64,000 nt of DNA from assembly GCF_021631985.1 (NCBI RefSeq), contig NZ_CP070225.1, positions 9,424,001 through 9,488,000 on the forward strand. The letters run 5' to 3'. The notes below the pieces were generated by a model that was given only the letters and a program-made list of their open reading frames with translations, was not told the DNA's origin and did not search any database. Both the position numbers and the translations under genes were made by a program. Positions within the stretch are counted from its first letter, which is position 1; every line of letters begins with the position of its first letter. Source of the DNA: Sandaracinus amylolyticus (GTDB lineage Bacteria > Myxococcota_A > Polyangia > Polyangiales > Sandaracinaceae). Below, in pieces: positions 19,055 through 28,501 of the stretch.

Positions 19055-20359
19055 TCACCCGGTCAGGGAGAGCGGCGCGGCGGCGGCGGCGAGGATCTCC
19101 TCGGTGCGGGCGGCGATCCGCTCGGCGCGAGCGCGCGAGATCAGCGGGATCGTATGGCCGATCGCGATGGTGAGCGTGCCCCGGAACGTGCTGACCGCGG
19201 CGAGCAGCGGCCCGAGGATCGAGGGCGCGGCGGCGAACCCGAAGGCGCGCACCTCGAGCGCTCCGTACGCGTGCTCGACCTCGAACTGCTCGAGCACGCC
19301 GAGGTTCGTCACCGCGAGCGCACCGGTGAAGACGTGCTTGGGCAGGAGCGACGAGGTGAGCGCGCGGCCCATCAGCGCGGTCGCGGCGATGATGACCGCG
19401 CCCGCGCCCGGCGCGCTGGTCCAGTGCTGACCGGCGTCGATCGCGCGGCGCACACCGTCGGTGGCGTCGCGCGCGAGCGCGAGGGGGTCGCCCGAGGGAT
19501 CGGTGCGAAGGCGGGTCGAGACCGACGAGACGTAGTAGCCGACGACGTCGCGCGGCATCTCGGGCACTCGCCGTCGCAGATCGACGGGGTGCATGACGTC
19601 GAGCACGACCTCGCCGCGATCCATCTCCTTCGCGACCGCCATCGCGAGCGCGCCCGACACCAGGCCGTGCAGCGTGGCGCCCGCGCGGCGGGCGGCGCGC
19701 GTGAGCGCCTCGGTGCGCTCGGGGTCGATCACGATCGGGAGGACGCCGACCTCGCTCTCCTCGGGCGTGGCGAGCGCGTCGGGGCGCAGGCGCACCGGCT
19801 GGGGCGGACGCTGCATCTCGGAGAGCGCGGCGAGGGTGGGCCGGATGCGGCGCCATCCGCGCACCGGCTCGGGGTAGTACGCGGCCTGTCCGGGGGACTC
19901 GACCCGGGGCAGCACGCGCCCCGGCGCTCCGAGCAGGCGCAGCAGATCGCGCAGCACCATCACGCCCGAGCGCCCGTCGCTGACGAGGTGGTGCAGCGTG
20001 AGGACGAACGTGCGCTCGTTCGGGCCGTGACGAACGACCTCGAGCACGCCGCGCGGGCCGGCGTCGTCCCAGGTGCGATGGCGGTACGAGAACGAGGCCC
20101 AGGCGTCGGGCGCGTCGCGGAACGAGAGCGCGATCGGCGGGGCCTCGCCGAGCACGAGGTGCGTCGCGAGCCCGCCGCGTCGGATGACGCGCGCCGAGAG
20201 CAGCGGATGACGCTCGGAGAGCGCGCGCAGCGCGTCGGGGATCGCGCGCTCGTCGAGCTCGCCCCGCACGCGCGCGAGCGCGCTGAAGTCCATCGTGAAA
20301 CAGCGATCGAGCGCGTCGGTCATGCGCTCGGTCAGGTTCGTCGCACGTGTGCTCGTCAC
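19055..20359 (-). CDS. condensation-fold acyltransferase (PapA5/WS-DGAT-like)
   Basis: This 434-residue enzyme of the CoA-dependent acyltransferase fold carries the catalytic motif HHxxxDG (LHHLVSDGRSG) in its N-terminal half and, later, a DxxHPVDLRRRVP region that matches the structural DFGWG-equivalent of alcohol acyltransferases. The opening (NLTERMTDALD...LRALSERHPLLSA) is that of stand-alone condensation proteins. It probably joins an acyl-CoA to an alcohol or amine to make a lipid ester; the substrate is unknown. GTG at 20359 keeps the whole first helix; ATG at 20323 would cut into it. Confidence 0.8.
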   Translation of the reverse strand: MTSTRATNLTERMTDALDRCFTMDFSALARVRGELDERAIPDALRALSERHPLLSARVIRRGGLATHLVLGEAPPIALSFRDAPDAWASFSYRHRTWDDAGPRGVLEVVRHGPNERTFVLTLHHLVSDGRSGVMVLRDLLRLLGAPGRVLPRVESPGQAAYYPEPVRGWRRIRPTLAALSEMQRPPQPVRLRPDALATPEESEVGVLPIVIDPERTEALTRAARRAGATLHGLVSGALAMAVAKEMDRGEVVLDVMHPVDLRRRVPEMPRDVVGYYVSSVSTRLRTDPSGDPLALARDATDGVRRAIDAGQHWTSAPGAGAVIIAATALMGRALTSSLLPKHVFTGALAVTNLGVLEQFEVEHAYGALEVRAFGFAAAPSILGPLLAAVSTFRGTLTIAIGHTIPLISRARAERIAARTEEILAAAAAPLSLTG

Positions 20360-20482
20360 GTCGCGGAGCGTCCCACGTCCGCCGTGCTCGTGCTGCGACC
20401 AGGGTGATGTTCGTCGGGGGCCACGCGAGCTCGCATCGTCGCCGTTCACGTCAGCGTCTACGGGCGAGGCGACGACGACGTT

Positions 20483-21874
20483 TCAGGCCGAGGGCGGCGG
20501 CCACGTCGACACACGATTGCGGCCCTTGCGCTTCGCGTCGTAGAGCGCCGAGTCGGCGCGCGCGACCAGCGCCTCCGCGCTCTCGCCGTCGCGCGCCTTC
20601 GCCACGCCGACGCTGATCGAGAGGCGACCGAGCGGCTGCTCCTTCGTGCCCGGCAGCTCGATGCCCGCGACCGCGGCGCGCAGCTTGTCGCCGACCTTCG
20701 CCGCCTCGTGCTCGTCGGCGCCCGCGAGCACCACGAGGAACTCCTCGCCGCCCACCCGCGCGACGGTGTCGACCTCGCGCACTCCGCCCGAGAGCACGCG
20801 CGCGACTTCGACGAGCACCGCGTCGCCCGCGGGATGTCCGCAGCGATCGTTGAGCTTCTTGAAGTGATCGACGTCGATCGCGAGCAGCGACACCGCGTGG
20901 CCGAAGCGGCGCGAGTCGGCGAGCGCGTTCGCGAGGCGCTCCTCGAAGAGACGGCGGTTCGCGATCCCGGTGAGCGCGTCGTGGGTCGAGCGCGCCTCGA
21001 GCTCCTCGAAGAGCTGCGCGTTGTGGATCGCGAGCGCGACCTGATCGGCGAGCGCCTCGACGTAGCGCGTCTCCTCCTCGGTCAGCGGATCGGTCGGCGG
21101 GCGCGTCAGCGCGAGCACGCCGATCATCGCGCCCTTCACCTGGATCGGCACCGACATGAACGAGCCGGTGCGCGGGACCTCGCCCCAGAACGCGAGGTAC
21201 TCGGGCGCCGACGCGACGTCGGGCACGACCACCGACTCGCCCGTCGCCGCGGCCTCGCCCGAGAGCCCCTCGCCCACGCGGATGGTGCGGCCGAGCACGG
21301 TCGTGGGATCGGTGAAGCCCCACGCCGCGCGGATCGCGAGGCGCTCGCCCTCCTGGATCAGCACCGCGACCTCGCGGAAGCGCAGCGCAGGCCCGAGACG
21401 ATCGACCAGCGCGCGCAGCACCGAGTCGAGATCGTGGCTGCTCGCGCTCTCGCGCAGCACCTCGAAGAGCAACGCGCGCTCGCGCAGTCGCGCCTCGAGC
21501 TCCTCGGTCTTGCGCGCGAGATCGGCGGCGAGCTTGCGCTCGCGCCGCGTCGCGTCCTGCTCGCGCCGCGCCTGCGAGCTCGTCGCGGCGATGCGCATCT
21601 CGAGGAAGCGCGCGACCGCGTCGAAGCGCTGGGTCGCGCGCCGCACCGCGAGCGCGCTGGCGATCGCGGCGCCGATGCCCGCCCACGTGACGACCACGGG
21701 GGCCAGTGGCACCGCGAGCGAGAGCGCGTGCACGACGAGGGCGGCGATCGCCGAAGCGATCGCGGCGCCCAGCGCGGCGGCGAGCGGAACGGTGCGGGCG
21801 AGCGAGCGGGCGAGCCCCTCGCGCGTCGCGTGTCCCTGTCGGTCGCCGGGCCCCCCGGCCCCGCGCTCGTCCAT
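20483..21874 (-). CDS. GAF-GGDEF diguanylate cyclase
   Basis: The 463-residue protein has two N-terminal membrane helices (about 30-78), a coiled linker, a GAF domain (about 135-285) and a GGDEF domain. The active site is GGEEF at 375-379 and the metal Asp is in AIDVDHFKKLND. The inhibitory site RxxD is present as REVD at 366-369, five residues before GGEEF, so product inhibition by cyclic di-GMP is expected. No EAL domain is present. The ATG at 21874 is chosen because upstream sequence is basic and without hydrophobic content. Confidence 0.92.
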   Translation of the reverse strand: MDERGAGGPGDRQGHATREGLARSLARTVPLAAALGAAIASAIAALVVHALSLAVPLAPVVVTWAGIGAAIASALAVRRATQRFDAVARFLEMRIAATSSQARREQDATRRERKLAADLARKTEELEARLRERALLFEVLRESASSHDLDSVLRALVDRLGPALRFREVAVLIQEGERLAIRAAWGFTDPTTVLGRTIRVGEGLSGEAAATGESVVVPDVASAPEYLAFWGEVPRTGSFMSVPIQVKGAMIGVLALTRPPTDPLTEEETRYVEALADQVALAIHNAQLFEELEARSTHDALTGIANRRLFEERLANALADSRRFGHAVSLLAIDVDHFKKLNDRCGHPAGDAVLVEVARVLSGGVREVDTVARVGGEEFLVVLAGADEHEAAKVGDKLRAAVAGIELPGTKEQPLGRLSISVGVAKARDGESAEALVARADSALYDAKRKGRNRVSTWPPPSA

Positions 21875-22090
21875 CCGAACCAGCACCACGCACCTCGACC
21901 CGGAGCCGCGCACCGGGGTTCGCGCGCAACGTCCGCGTCGCGCGCTCCATTTCTTCCCGCTCGTCAGCTCGCACGCCACCCGGGACGTGCAGCCGCTCGC
22001 GATTCATACGGGGCGGGTGCGCCCTCGAAACGAGCGCGCGCCGTCGCAGAAATCTCCGAGCACGAGAAGCGGCGAGCACGAGAAGCGGAA
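21875..22090. other. non-coding spacer
   Basis: This is the 216-base gap upstream of the diguanylate cyclase. It contains a short direct repeat (GAGCACGAGAAGCG twice near 22056-22085). No gene or clear promoter was recognised. Confidence 0.4.
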
Positions 22091-22119
22091 AGCCCCGGAC
22101 CGCTGGCACGGCCGGGGCT
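22091..22119 (-). terminator. intrinsic terminator of tRNA-Met
   Basis: On the minus strand a hairpin with the 8-base stem AGCCCCGG / CCGGGGCT (22112-22119 with 22091-22098) is followed by TTTCC. It lies 18 bases after the 3' end of the tRNA, as expected for the end of a one-gene transcript. Confidence 0.75.
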
Positions 22120-22136
22120 CTGCTCTCTCACGGAGA

Positions 22137-22210
22137 TGGCGACGAGTGGAATCGAACCACTGACCTAGCGCGTATGAAACGCCCGCTCTAGCCGACTGAG
22201 CTACGTCGCC
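22137..22210 (-). tRNA. tRNA-Met (anticodon CAT), elongator
   Basis: The minus strand folds as a full cloverleaf: acceptor GGCGACG / CGTCGCC, D-arm GCTC...GAGC, anticodon stem GGCGT / GCGCT with loop TTCATAC, variable AGGTC and T-arm AGTGG-TTCGATT-CCACT. The discriminator is A and CCA is not encoded. The first acceptor pair is G-C; initiator tRNAs have an unpaired first base, so this is the elongator form. A lysidine-modified Ile tRNA with the same anticodon is less likely. Confidence 0.95.
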
Positions 22211-22263
22211 GTTTCGCTCGTTTTCCGCGGAGTTTTGGGGCCCCGCGGTCGAGGTAGCGGCGG

Positions 22264-22292
22264 AGTATTGGAGAGAGGTCGCGGGCTGTCAA
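22264..22292 (-). promoter_or_regulatory. sigma-70 promoter of tRNA-Met
   Basis: On the minus strand a perfect -35 box TTGACA (22287-22292) is followed after 17 bases by AATACT (22264-22269), a five-of-six -10 box except at its second position. Transcription would begin near 22257, about 47 bases before the mature tRNA. This is the best sigma-70 promoter in the window. Confidence 0.85.
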
Positions 22293-22360
22293 ATCCGATC
22301 TCCGGGCAGCGCTCGAATCCTTGCGCGCGGCGCGCCGTTGCGATACCCGCAGCCCTCGTC

Positions 22361-23233
22361 GTGGCAGGTCCTGCACGCGTTCCTCCGGTGGTCTGGCTCG
22401 CGCTCCCGCTCGTCGGGGCCGCGCTCGGTGCGGTGGCCCTCGCGTTCGCCGGCGAAGAGGCGGGCGAGATCGTGGTCGAGACCCGGCGCGACGAGGCGCT
22501 CGCGGCAGACGCCGGTGTGTCGCTCGCCGCGAGCACGCCCGAGGACGCAGGAGCGCACGATCCCCGGTTCGCGCCCGACGGCGCGATCCTCGCGGCGCCG
22601 AGCGACGAGGAGTACGCGTGCGTGCGCCCGGCCCTCGAGTATCCGCGCGATCCCGCGTGCGACGAGGGCGCGCCCTATCCGCGCTGTCGCTGGCAGCTCC
22701 CGACCGGGCGCGAGTCGGGCGGGCTCTGGCGCACCTGGCGCAACACCACCGACGATCATCGGTGGGCGCGGCCCGGGCTCGTCTCGCTGATCGCGGCGTC
22801 GGCTGCGGAGTACCAGCGCCGCTGGCCGGGCGAGGTCGTCTCGGTCGGCGATCTCGATGCCGCGGGGCCCCGCCACCAGACCCACGATCGCGGCGTCGAC
22901 GTCGACCTCTACCTCGAGCACGCGATGATCGCGCAGAACATCGGGGGCGGTCGTTACCCCGACAACTACGCGCAGCGTCCGGCGCGCGAGGTCGAGCTGC
23001 TGCGCGCGCGGGTGAGCGACCTCGCGAAGATCCTCGCGACGTGCTCGGGCGGTCGGCTGCGCATCTATTACAACGACCCCGATCTGGTCCGGGACTTCCG
23101 CGCGTGGTTCGAGGGTCGCGGGATGCAGAGCGACGTCGGGCCGCCGATGTTGATGCACAACCCGCTGCATCGCTTCCACTTCCACATGACGGTCGCCGAG
23201 GATCTCGCGGTGGTTCCCGCCGCGAACGAGTGA
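22361..23233 (+). CDS. MepA-like (M74) murein endopeptidase
   Basis: The protein of about 290 residues has one N-terminal hydrophobic segment (VPPVVWLALPLVGAALGAVALAFA) and a C-terminal LAS-type peptidase domain. The zinc ligands are visible as RHQTHDRGVDVDLYL (H..H..G.D.D) and the later HFHMTV. This fits penicillin-insensitive endopeptidases, which cut D-Ala-meso-DAP cross-links. It may remodel its own wall or attack prey walls. The start is uncertain: GTG at 22361 gives a normal signal anchor; GTG 22388 is also possible. Longer forms would cross the divergent tRNA promoter. Confidence 0.8.
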   Translation: MAGPARVPPVVWLALPLVGAALGAVALAFAGEEAGEIVVETRRDEALAADAGVSLAASTPEDAGAHDPRFAPDGAILAAPSDEEYACVRPALEYPRDPACDEGAPYPRCRWQLPTGRESGGLWRTWRNTTDDHRWARPGLVSLIAASAAEYQRRWPGEVVSVGDLDAAGPRHQTHDRGVDVDLYLEHAMIAQNIGGGRYPDNYAQRPAREVELLRARVSDLAKILATCSGGRLRIYYNDPDLVRDFRAWFEGRGMQSDVGPPMLMHNPLHRFHFHMTVAEDLAVVPAANE

Positions 23234-23359
23234 TCGCCCCGCCGCGCGCGAACTACGAGCGCGCGCGATGGAACGGATAGGCTCCTCGCGCGTCCCAAGC
23301 GACGAGCACCCACGGCGCGCGGCGTCACGTGGGTCCGACGACGCGTGACCAGGAGCTCC

Positions 23360-26300
23360 ATGCGCACGAGCCCGCGCTCTCTTCTTCTCTTCGCCCTCCT
23401 CCTCTTCGTCCCAGCGCTGGCGCGCGCACAGGACGCCGACGCCGCGGATCCCGCGAGCCCGGTCGGCTACGAGCTCGCGCTGCACGGGAGCACGGCCGCG
23501 GAGCGCGGCGCGACGCTGCGCCTGCACGGGACCGCGTACGAGGTGCAGGGCCTCTCCGATCTGCGCCCGACCTCGGGGCTCGAGCTCGACGTCGCGATCA
23601 CGCAGCAGCGACGGGTCGGTCACGGCCGCGACGTCGTGCTGCGCGCGCACGCGCGGAGCGTCGAGCAGGGGCGGGTGATCATCGAGGTGCCGGTGCCGCT
23701 CGAGGATCTCGCGGCGCCGTGGATCGAGGTGCACGTGCATCGCGCCGGGATCGCGGGGCGCACGTTCCGGTTCCCGATGACGCAGCTCGCGGCGCGGAGC
23801 GTCGACGTGCTGACCGATCGCAATCGTTATCAGCCCGGAGAGACGGTGCGGGTCTGGTCGCTGGTGCGCGCGGTGCGCGATCGCGCGCCGATCGGGAGCG
23901 CGCCGATCGTGTTCCGACTGCACGATCAGCAGGGCACGATGATCGCGGAGCGGCGCACCGAGACCGGTACGTCGGGCGCGGCGTCGGTCGAGATCGTGAT
24001 CCCCGAGGGCGCGGCGCTCGGGCGGTGGACGGTGCAGGCGCAGGCGGAGGGTGCATCGCTCGCCGCGCGTGCGATCACGATCGTGCGGCGCACCGTCGAG
24101 CGGCTCGCGGTGGAGGTCACGCTCGATCGCGAGGTGCTGGAGCCGGGCGCGCCGCTCGGTGGTCGGGTGCGGGTGACGACGCCCTCGGGCACGCCGGTGC
24201 GCGGCGCGCGCGTGTCGCTGACGGTCGGCGACGAGAACGCATCGCCGCTCGAGCTGGTGACCGACGACGAAGGCATCGCGGTGATCGATGCGCGCGCGCC
24301 GAGCTTCCTCGCGGGCGACGCGGCGCCGCGGCAGGTGATCGCGCGGGTGAGCCACGCCGCGCACGGCACGCTGGTGGGCTCGGCGGCGTACACGCTCGCG
24401 CGCACGCGATGGCTGGTCGCAGCGACGCCCGAGGCGGGCGGGCTGGTGCCGGAGATCGACACCGAGCTCTACCTCGCGGTGAGCGATCCCCGGGGGCGGC
24501 CGATCTCGCAGGGCGTCGAGCTCGAGGTGCGCGGGCTCGGGATCGCGAACGGTCGCGCGACCGCGCGGACCGACGCGCACGGGCTCGCGTCGGTGCGGGT
24601 GCACCTGCCGCGGGGTGCGGCGGCGCGCGCGCAGGGTGGGGCGTGCGCAGGGCAGCCCGCGACGAGCTTCGAGGTCGAAGTGCGCACCCAACCGGCGTCG
24701 ACGCTCGCGACCGTGTGCGCGCGGGTGGCGCTCGAGGCGGGCGTGCTCGCGCGGGCGCGCACGCCGGTGGTCGCGCCGGGATCGCGAGTGGAGATCGATC
24801 TGGTGCGGCGTCCCAGCGCGAACGGGCGCTTGGTGCTGGTGGAAGCGCTCGCGAACGATCGTGCGGTCGCAGCGGCGTGGGGCGACGCGAGCGCGCGCAG
24901 CGTGACGCTCGCGCTGCCCGCCGATGTGCAGGGTGTGCTGCGGGTGCGGGCGCGCCCGGTGTCGCCCGCCGATGCGTCGCGACCGCTGGGCGAGCTCGGC
25001 GCGGCGCTGATCGAGCGCGGGACGATCACCGCGATCCTGGTGCGTCCCGCGGACGCGTTCGCGCTCGACGTGACGCCCGATCGCGAGCTGCACCGAGTGC
25101 GCGAGCGCGCCGACGTCGCGGTGCGGGCGAGCGTGTCTCCGGAGCGGGGATGGATCGCGCTGCTCGCGCGCGACGAGGCGGCGCACGGTGGAGAGAGCGA
25201 CTTCGCGCTCGAGTGGATCGCGGGCGAGCTCCGCGACGTGCTGCGCGGGCCTTTCGACGCGACCAACGAGCGCTACGTGGGGGCGTCGCTCGCGAGCTCG
25301 TTGCCGCTCGACGGAGGGGTGACCCAGCCCGCGCCGCTGGTGCAGGAGCCGTGGGACACGCACGAGAGCCCGACCGGCAGCGCACCGGTGCTCGCGGGCG
25401 GCGTGCTGCGCGATCCGATCGCGTCGCGCGAGGAGCTGCGCCGGCGTGGGCTCGCGCCGGTGATGCACGCGATCGAGCGCGCGGTGAGCCAGCTGGGATC
25501 GGATCGCGCGGCGCGCGATGCGCTGGTGCGGACCAGCGGCGCGCGTGTGGAGCTGCGGCCCGATGCGGTCGAGCGCGTGGTCGCGATGCATCTGATCGCG
25601 CCGTCGCAGGCGCGCACGCTCGGTGGACAGCCGCTGACGCTCGCGATGATCACCGCGGCGGATCCGAGCTTCACCTTCGATCGCATCGCGCGTCGGGTGG
25701 CGCGCGAGCGGCTGGTGCGGCTCCTGGTCGCGCTCTCGCGGTTCGCGAACCCCGACGACGATGCGGCGCTGCGCGCGTCGGCGGGGGAGCCGCCGGAGCG
25801 CTGGCTCGCGCGGGTGGTGCAGCTCGGGATGGTGCCCGCGGATGCGCTGATCGATCCCTGGGGTCGGCCCTTCGTGTTCCGTCGGGTCGGAGGTCGCGGG
25901 CCTTCGCTCGTCGTGTCGTCGCGCGCGGTGGACTACGAGCTCGCGTCGCCCGGGCCCGATGGACGTGCGGGCACCGCCGACGACGTGCGTGATCCCTTCG
26001 AGCGCGCGGTGCCGGCGCGCACGCCGTACGCGGTGATCTCGGGTGAGGACCGCTTGATGGAGCAGCTCTCGCGGCTCGCGCCCGGCGAGCGCGTGCTGAG
26101 CGCGCTGGTGACCGCGTATCGACGGCTCGGTCTCGCGGCGGAAGAAGAGCGGCGCGCGGGACCGGTGACCGCGACGGTGAGCGAGTCGGACATGCCCGCG
26201 GAGGCGCCGCCGCCGATGGCGGTGGCCGAAGAGTCGATGGCGATCGACCAGGCGATGGGAGGCGCCGGCGGCGAGGCCACCGGCTACGCCTACGACGGTC

Positions 26301-28501
26301 GCGACGACGATGCCGAAGGCGGTCGTGGCCGGCGCGCGAGTCGCGCTCCCGCGCGCGAAGCACCGCAGGCCCAGGCGCCCGCGCAGCCCGTCACGCCCGG
26401 TCGCCTCGAAGCGATGGGCTCGGTGGTGCGCGAGGAGTTCCCGGCGACGCTCTTCTTCGTCGGCGAGGTCGCGCTCGATCCCAGCGGTGCCGCGCGCATC
26501 ACGATCCCGCTCGCCGACGCGCTCACCACCTATCGCCTCGAAGCGATCGGCTGGACGACATCGGGCTGGATCACGGCGGGGCGCGGCCGGGTGCGCGTCG
26601 ATCAGGAAGCGATGGTCGATGCGCCGGTGCCCCCGGCCGCGCGTCTCGGCGACGTGATGCGCCTCCCGGTGCGCGTGCAGAACCGCACCACCGAGCCGCT
26701 GCGCGCCCGCTTCGAGATCACGATCGAGGGCGCGGCCGGGCTCGACGTCGAGCCGCTCGCGCCGATCGAGATCCCGCCCGGCGACTCGCGCGAGGCGATC
26801 GCCGTGGTGCGCGCGAGTGGCGTCGGGGAGGGCGCGATCGTGGTGCGCGCGCTGCGCGAGGACGGCACCGCGCTCGACGCGGTGCGCCGGCCGATCGCGG
26901 TGATCGAGGACGCACGCCGCGTGGTCGAGCAGCGCCGCGAGCTCGTGGGCAGCGGCGACGAGATCACGATCGACGTGCCGGCGCGCGCGCTCCAGCGCGG
27001 CCCCGGCCAGCTGCGCGTCGCAGTCGGCGGCGCGATCGTCGGCGACCCCGCGGAGTGGGCGAGCGAGGGCGACCCGGTGCAGGCCGGATGGGCGCTCGCG
27101 ATGGCGCGCCGCCCGATGCCCGACGTCGCGCGCGACGCGATCCTCTCGCAGCTCCCCGCCGAGCCCGGCATCGACGAGGGCTGGTTCCGCGGGTGGGATC
27201 CGCTGCACCTCGCGACGTTGCTCGGCGCGGGTTGGACGCTGCCGAACCTGAGCGAGGACGCGGCCGCCGCGGCACTGCGCTCGCTCGCGACCCAGCTTCC
27301 CGAGGAGGCCGCCGACGCCCGCATCGCGCCGCCCGCGCCCGCGTCGGCGATGCTCGTCGCGCTCGCGCCCGCGATCCGCGACGCCGACGAGAACCCCGGC
27401 GCGCGCGACGATCTGCTGCGCCTCGTCGATCGCCTGCGCCGCCTCGCATCGGCCGAGGGTGCACGCGCGAGCGATGCGCCCGCGACCTGGGCCCGCGTTG
27501 CGGCGGCGCTCGCGTTGAGCCGTCGCGGCGCCGACGATCCGCGCGCGAGCGAGATGCTGCGCCGCGCCGAGCGCCACGTGTTCTCGACCGGCGATCAGGC
27601 GTGGCTCGAGCCCGACGCCGACGACGGAGGCATCGAGCCCCGCGTCGAGCCCACCGCGCACCTCGCGCTCGCGCGCATCGCGATGGGCGAGCCCGCGTCC
27701 GCGATGCCGCTCCTGCGCAACGTCGCCGACATCGCGCGCGGCGCGTCGCGCTGGCCGCCTCGGGTGCGCGCGCTCGCGTCGGCCGCCGCGGCGATGCTCA
27801 CGCGCGGAGCGATCGAGTCGATCGCGGTGACGCTCGACGGGCGCACGATCGAGAGCGCGCTCGAGGGCGGCGTCGCGAGCGCGACGCTCGACGGGCTCGG
27901 CGCGCCGGGGACCCATCGCGTCGTCGTCACGCTGCCCGAGGGCGCGCTCGCGCTCGCGACGATCGATCTGCGCTACGCGCTCCCGTGGGACGTCGCCCCC
28001 GCGCGCAGCGCGCGTCTCGATCTCGCGTGGACCGGCGAGACCGGCGCGCGCGACGTGCGCTCGGGCTCGCTGCTCACCGTGCACAACCGCGGCGCGCGGG
28101 TGATCGCGCGGCCGATCGTCGAGATCGAATTGCCCGCGGGCGCCGAGCTCGACGAGCCGACGCGCGAAGCGATGACCGCGCTCCTCGCCGCACCGCCCGA
28201 GCTCGAAGGCGCGACGCTGCGCCTCCACCTGCGCCCGATGGCGCCCGGCGGCTTCACCGCGATCCCCGTGCGGGCGCGGTGGTCGGTCGGCGGCACGCTG
28301 CGCGGCCTCGGCGCGAGCGCGTGGGACGATGCGTCCCCGGCACGCGCCGACGTGCGCGCGGTGAGCGTGCTGCCCTCGCGCGAGCTGGTGATCGCCGACG
28401 AGGGCCCCGAGCCCGAGCCGCCCGAGGCCGACGCATCGCCGCCTCCCGAGCCCAGACCGCCCGTGCCCATGCCGCGCCCGCTCTGGGAGGTGGCGCGATG
28501 A
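23360..28501 (+). CDS. alpha-2-macroglobulin-like protein 1
   Basis: This 1713-residue secreted protein has a clean signal (MRTSPRSLLLFALLLFVPALARAQ) and macroglobulin domains such as DRNRYQPGETVRVWSLVRA (about 155-173). A bait-like low-complexity stretch (about 940-1012) precedes the A2M domain (FPATLFFVGEVALDPSGAA...PLADALTTYRLEAIGWTT) and a helical toroid region. No CxEQ thioester motif is seen. A segment at about 832-880 (DPWGRPFVFRR...SPGPDGRAGTADDV) looks like the calcium-binding end of the pseudopilin GspG. Members trap or inhibit proteases. ATG 23360 has an AGGAG ribosome site; the GTG 15 bases earlier is less likely. Its stop overlaps the next start (ATGA). Confidence 0.88.
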   Translation: MRTSPRSLLLFALLLFVPALARAQDADAADPASPVGYELALHGSTAAERGATLRLHGTAYEVQGLSDLRPTSGLELDVAITQQRRVGHGRDVVLRAHARSVEQGRVIIEVPVPLEDLAAPWIEVHVHRAGIAGRTFRFPMTQLAARSVDVLTDRNRYQPGETVRVWSLVRAVRDRAPIGSAPIVFRLHDQQGTMIAERRTETGTSGAASVEIVIPEGAALGRWTVQAQAEGASLAARAITIVRRTVERLAVEVTLDREVLEPGAPLGGRVRVTTPSGTPVRGARVSLTVGDENASPLELVTDDEGIAVIDARAPSFLAGDAAPRQVIARVSHAAHGTLVGSAAYTLARTRWLVAATPEAGGLVPEIDTELYLAVSDPRGRPISQGVELEVRGLGIANGRATARTDAHGLASVRVHLPRGAAARAQGGACAGQPATSFEVEVRTQPASTLATVCARVALEAGVLARARTPVVAPGSRVEIDLVRRPSANGRLVLVEALANDRAVAAAWGDASARSVTLALPADVQGVLRVRARPVSPADASRPLGELGAALIERGTITAILVRPADAFALDVTPDRELHRVRERADVAVRASVSPERGWIALLARDEAAHGGESDFALEWIAGELRDVLRGPFDATNERYVGASLASSLPLDGGVTQPAPLVQEPWDTHESPTGSAPVLAGGVLRDPIASREELRRRGLAPVMHAIERAVSQLGSDRAARDALVRTSGARVELRPDAVERVVAMHLIAPSQARTLGGQPLTLAMITAADPSFTFDRIARRVARERLVRLLVALSRFANPDDDAALRASAGEPPERWLARVVQLGMVPADALIDPWGRPFVFRRVGGRGPSLVVSSRAVDYELASPGPDGRAGTADDVRDPFERAVPARTPYAVISGEDRLMEQLSRLAPGERVLSALVTAYRRLGLAAEEERRAGPVTATVSESDMPAEAPPPMAVAEESMAIDQAMGGAGGEATGYAYDGRDDDAEGGRGRRASRAPAREAPQAQAPAQPVTPGRLEAMGSVVREEFPATLFFVGEVALDPSGAARITIPLADALTTYRLEAIGWTTSGWITAGRGRVRVDQEAMVDAPVPPAARLGDVMRLPVRVQNRTTEPLRARFEITIEGAAGLDVEPLAPIEIPPGDSREAIAVVRASGVGEGAIVVRALREDGTALDAVRRPIAVIEDARRVVEQRRELVGSGDEITIDVPARALQRGPGQLRVAVGGAIVGDPAEWASEGDPVQAGWALAMARRPMPDVARDAILSQLPAEPGIDEGWFRGWDPLHLATLLGAGWTLPNLSEDAAAAALRSLATQLPEEAADARIAPPAPASAMLVALAPAIRDADENPGARDDLLRLVDRLRRLASAEGARASDAPATWARVAAALALSRRGADDPRASEMLRRAERHVFSTGDQAWLEPDADDGGIEPRVEPTAHLALARIAMGEPASAMPLLRNVADIARGASRWPPRVRALASAAAAMLTRGAIESIAVTLDGRTIESALEGGVASATLDGLGAPGTHRVVVTLPEGALALATIDLRYALPWDVAPARSARLDLAWTGETGARDVRSGSLLTVHNRGARVIARPIVEIELPAGAELDEPTREAMTALLAAPPELEGATLRLHLRPMAPGGFTAIPVRARWSVGGTLRGLGASAWDDASPARADVRAVSVLPSRELVIADEGPEPEPPEADASPPPEPRPPVPMPRPLWEVAR

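Noticed and set aside
22137-22210. Initiator tRNA-fMet.
   Set aside because: The first acceptor position pairs (G-C), while initiators have a mismatch there.
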